A stretch of DNA of 64,000 bases from Gallibacterium trehalosifermentans (lineage in GTDB: Bacteria > Pseudomonadota > Gammaproteobacteria > Enterobacterales > Pasteurellaceae): the NCBI RefSeq assembly GCF_042433055.1, contig NZ_JBHLWB010000001.1:124001-188000 (forward strand), read 5' to 3'. The notes beneath the pieces are model-generated. The model ran no database searches, was not told where the DNA came from, and saw nothing but the letters and a program-made list of their open reading frames with translations. Position 1 is the first letter of the stretch. Each line of letters starts with the position of its first letter. The translations under genes were made by a program, and so were the position numbers. This document shows positions 61,128 to 64,000 of this stretch, one piece after another.

Positions 61128-62906
61128 TTACTTTTTAGCAGAGTATAGCCAAGAAAAGTAACGAGAGAAGAGCGGTTTAGTCTCCGCTTTTTGCTCAAGG
61201 TTCTGCAAAATTAATTGATTTAATGGACGATTATTGGCGTGATATTGCGTATCAGGCATTTCGACTAAATCACGTTGCAGCAATATTTGCAAGGCTTGGG
61301 TAGCGTCTTCGACTACCCAAAGATGAAATTCTCCCGCTTTCACTGCCTCAGTTACTGCACGGCTTAAACTCAGTTGCGTACACGCCACCGCAGGAATAAT
61401 CACCCCTTGTTTACCTGTTAATCCTCGCTGTTGGCAAATGGTAAAAAAGCCCTCAATTTTTTCATTCACGCCACCCACCGCATGCACTAAACCAAATTGA
61501 TCAATCGCCCCTGTTACTGCAATATGTTGTGGTAACGGCAATTCCGCTAATGCACTGACTAACACGCAAAGCATCGCTAAAGAGGCACTATCGCCATCAA
61601 TTTCAGTGTACGACTGTTCAAACACTAACGACGCCGAAAAAGGTAATTGACTTGGTAACTGCAAAATATTACTCAGGCACGCTTGCGCAATCATCATACC
61701 TTTACTATGAATATTGCCCGCTAATTCATTTTTCCGATCAACATCGACAATCTCGCCCTCGCCAGTTTGCACTAAACAACTAATGCGTGATGGCTCACCG
61801 AAAGCATAAGGCACCCCTGGGTATTCAATCACCGACAACCCATTAATTTGCCCAATTTCCTCCCCCTCAGTGGCAATATAAATTTGCTCACTCAACACAC
61901 TTTGATAACTCCGTTGTTGTAACAGATTTCGCTGATAGCACTGCTGCGTATAGTAAGCCTCAATCATCTCGGCACTAATCTGCGTGGCTTGTGGTTGCGT
62001 CATTAACGCACCTTGCAGAATACGCAGCAAGTGGTGAGGTGAATTACACACTAATTGGCGATCTTCACTTTCTCGCACTAACCATTGATATAACCGATTA
62101 ATTCCCGAGAGATTGATAGATTTTTTTAATTCTGCGCTAACAAGATGCTGCACATAACCCACCCATTGACACTGTTGTTGTTCAGTAGCAACTTCGCTAT
62201 ATGCTGCTAATTCGGCATAATCGGCAAACTGGTATAAATCAGGCTGAATTGCTTCCAGCTCGGCAATATTCTCGCGGCTTCCCACCAAAATCACCTTTAA
62301 TTGCAACGGCATACTTGGAATAACACACGGTTGGTGTTGCAACGGCGTATCCAAATGCCAATGAAATTGCTGCTGCTGCAACACACTGAACAAACGCAAC
62401 CAAACATCAAATTGCGTCAATAATTGCGCCACCGAAAGAATTAAAATGCCGCCATTTAATTGGTGAACTAACCCTGCTGCTAACTGTAATTGATCGCTAT
62501 TCGCTAATTGCAGCACTTGCCCGAAAAGATATTGGGGATCAAGATAATCCGCACTTTTTACCCAATAACGTTGCAAAAAATTATCTGTTGCATATTGCGC
62601 AGGGCGCATTGTTATCGTAGGAAACGCATTCTCACCTGCGGGCTGAAATTGATAATGCACGCCATGAATCGCTAACGGCTGTTCGCTAAAGTAGTGTTGT
62701 AATAAATAACGTTCTAAACGTTGTAAATCATTAAATTGCTCATCACCTTTTAACACTAATAAGCGTCCCTCTTGCGCTAACCAATGCTGAATTGCTGCGG
62801 TGGCACGAGGTTGTAACGCCCAAAAATCCACCTGCTCACAACAGTGATCTACTTGAATGTCTAAGGTAGGCGCAAGGGATTGCCAATCTAATTTTAATAA
62901 ATCCAT
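61128..62906 (-). CDS. Lon-like ATP-independent protease (YcbZ/LonH type)
   Basis: 592 aa from ATG 62906, which follows AGAGAAAAG; a longer frame from 62945 lacks a site. The C-terminal Lon protease domain has the catalytic Ser in TEIDGDSASLAMLC and Lys in GGVNEKIEGFF (about residues 440-495). The N-terminal half has a degenerate AAA-like region without a readable Walker A. YcbZ proteins are poorly studied Lon relatives. Gln-rich stretches (QQQQ) are frequent. It is placed before fabA as in E. coli. Confidence 0.87.
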   Translation of the reverse strand: MDLLKLDWQSLAPTLDIQVDHCCEQVDFWALQPRATAAIQHWLAQEGRLLVLKGDEQFNDLQRLERYLLQHYFSEQPLAIHGVHYQFQPAGENAFPTITMRPAQYATDNFLQRYWVKSADYLDPQYLFGQVLQLANSDQLQLAAGLVHQLNGGILILSVAQLLTQFDVWLRLFSVLQQQQFHWHLDTPLQHQPCVIPSMPLQLKVILVGSRENIAELEAIQPDLYQFADYAELAAYSEVATEQQQCQWVGYVQHLVSAELKKSINLSGINRLYQWLVRESEDRQLVCNSPHHLLRILQGALMTQPQATQISAEMIEAYYTQQCYQRNLLQQRSYQSVLSEQIYIATEGEEIGQINGLSVIEYPGVPYAFGEPSRISCLVQTGEGEIVDVDRKNELAGNIHSKGMMIAQACLSNILQLPSQLPFSASLVFEQSYTEIDGDSASLAMLCVLVSALAELPLPQHIAVTGAIDQFGLVHAVGGVNEKIEGFFTICQQRGLTGKQGVIIPAVACTQLSLSRAVTEAVKAGEFHLWVVEDATQALQILLQRDLVEMPDTQYHANNRPLNQLILQNLEQKAETKPLFSRYFSWLYSAKK

Positions 62907-63098
62907 ATCTTTTCTCTGCTGATTTGTAACCCGCGAATTATACACAAAATGTTAAACAGGAAGTGGATAAATCTTTTTGTATAGAAAGTTAAAGAAAATT
63001 ATAGATTGTCAGGGCGAAAGAAAGGTGAGTTTATACCTCATTATGGGTATTTATTGCCTTTTAATTAGGCAAATGGGGCATTTTTTCCTGCTAACAGC

Positions 63099-63138
63099 TT
63101 GTTTTTTCTGGCTTCTGGGGGGGGGGATTTGTTACAAT
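63099..63138 (+). promoter_or_regulatory. Promoter region with a 10-G tract upstream of the autotransporter
   Basis: A run of 10 G (63117-63126) lies 6 bp upstream of an extended -10 (TGTTACAAT, with TACAAT at 63133-63138), in the place normally taken by the spacer between -35 and -10. No good -35 hexamer sits at 17 bp with the present tract length; TTGTTT (63099-63104) is 28 bp away. Tract-length change would alter promoter spacing. The rest of the 314-bp gap 62907-63220 shows no gene. Confidence 0.6.
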
Positions 63139-63220
63139 CCACCCCTTTTTAAATTAAGACAAACAACAACGAAATTATTTTTAAATTTTTTTACGTAATT
63201 CATAAAAATGGAGATGATTA

Positions 63221-64000
63221 ATGAATAAGATTTATCGCATCGTCTGGAATGTGGCAAAAGGGGCATGGCAGTGTGTATCAGAATTAGGTAAAAGCCACGG
63301 GAAAAAAGGATCGTCTGTCGTTACCAATGGGCAAACTATTCAGCTAATAACATTAGGGAAATATTTTAAGATTAAGCTGTTAGCGTTGTTTTGTTTAAGT
63401 GCAATTAGTGGGGTTGTAGTTGCGGCTAAAGTAGAGCAATCAGGTGCGGTTGGTGTAGGTGGTAGATATTTATATATCGGTACGACATATGGTGGAGATG
63501 GAAGCTTAACCGCTCAAGAAGGTGCGACCCTAGCAGATATACAAGCAGTAGTACCAGATTTTGGTAAAAGAATAATACAGTTGGGAGCAAATAATAGTGC
63601 TGGGACATTAATTATTCAAGATAAAGCCAATATTGCAATTACTAATTCAATAGAAAGACATTTTACAGGTAAACGGAACAATCCTCACCCTTATCTTCTT
63701 CGAGTAGATGATGCCACCTTACAATTTGGAGGTGCTAGTTTATTAAAAGGTTCGCCAAGGAGTACCCCAGACTCGGCTAACTCAAATGAACCGACTATCT
63801 CGGCTATTGAAGTAATGGGGGGGGAATTTCATTACAACGGATTCTTTTATAATGACAGAAAAAACAAATTTTTCTGTTCAAGATAGTACGGCTACGTTCG
63901 GAGGCTATACTAAATTAGCAATTAAAACCAAATTTATGGTTGATAATAGTACGGTTACCTTCCAAAAAGTGAGTGAGATTTTAGATGCTTCTGATATGGC
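63221..64000 (+). CDS. Type V autotransporter adhesin, partial, out of frame at a G tract (phase OFF)
   Basis: The N-terminus MNKIYRIVWNVAKGAWQCVS is an ESPR-type extended signal peptide, followed by a hydrophobic core (LLALFCLSAISGVVVAA, about residues 51-68). Repetitive beta-helix-like passenger sequence follows. At 63817-63824 a run of 8 G puts the frame onto a stop at 63884-63886 (221 aa). With 7 G the frame continues open to the window end with similar repeats (TTDSFIMTEKTNFSVQDSTA, then FMVDNSTVTFQKVSEILDAS). GGAG precedes the ATG. The 3' part and translocator lie outside the window. Confidence 0.82.
63817..63824 (+). repeat. Intragenic poly-G tract of 8 in the autotransporter gene
   Basis: Eight consecutive G inside the coding region follow the codons for EV-M. 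Such tracts are hot spots of slipped-strand mispairing. In the present length the downstream passenger frame is out of register by one base. Confidence 0.85.

Noticed and set aside
62977..63198. 73-aa frame crossing the 10-G tract
   Set aside because: It starts at TTG without a ribosome-binding site and overlaps the probable autotransporter promoter; no family features.

Overview
The window looks like a chromosome segment of an AT-rich gammaproteobacterium of the family Pasteurellaceae. I infer this from the sequence of housekeeping proteins (AspS, SstT, ProQ, MetB) and from gene orders known from Haemophilus and Escherichia: mltG-tmk-holB-tatD, adk-ampG-galE, thiB-thiP-thiQ-bioB, ycbB-ycbK-ycbL and aspS-nudB-yebC-ruvC. 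I cannot name the genus. By eye I found no full copy of either classical Pasteurellaceae DNA uptake motif (AAGTGCGGT or ACAAGCGGT), which is unusual for the family.

Layout. 0-5 kb: end of a sulfatase-fold transferase, ubiG, ycgL, a MltB-like lytic transglycosylase, a YegP-like protein and glnS. 5-10 kb: a complete MacA-MacB-TolC-type efflux operon behind a palindromic operator, then cspD. 10-14 kb: sbcB and a monomeric NADP isocitrate dehydrogenase. 14.4-16.1 kb: an AT-rich accessory patch with an unrecognised membrane protein and a tiny ORF. 16-22.7 kb: fadD (with a perfect CRP-type palindrome upstream), rnd, sstT, metF (MetJ boxes) and an AEC-family transporter. 22.8-27.3 kb: a TPP riboswitch controlling thiBPQ, then bioB and a Fic-protein remnant. 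27.5-31.3 kb: adk, ampG, galE and pflA on the minus strand. 31.3-31.9 kb: a 580-bp AT-rich gap with two perfect DnaA boxes. 31.9-34.9 kb: mutH, a TerC-family gene, qmcA and nfeD. 35-36.2 kb: a small orphan putative regulator, strong palindromes and a five-tRNA array with a perfect tandem Leu-Gly duplication. 36.4-51.6 kb: mostly core genes for methionine synthesis, DNA replication, protein folding, RNA chaperoning and peptidoglycan maturation (mltG, prc, ldtD, mepK).

From 51.7 kb on, mobile and variable genes alternate with core genes. A Phd/VapC-type toxin-antitoxin pair has a promoter containing three 8-bp tandem repeats. A zeta-type toxin with a small partner gene sits directly after ruvC, where ruvA is usually found. 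A BrnT/BrnA pair is enclosed by two long inverted repeats (about 200-265 bp), and its brnT is frameshifted in a short A tract. fabA and a Lon-like protease gene (ycbZ type) follow.

The most striking locus is at the right edge: a type V autotransporter with an ESPR-type extended signal peptide. It has two independent poly-G tracts, one of 10 G next to the likely -10 element and one of 8 G inside the coding region. The intragenic tract puts the gene out of frame here, and removing one G restores a continuous passenger. This is consistent with a surface adhesin under both transcriptional and translational phase variation, captured in the OFF state.
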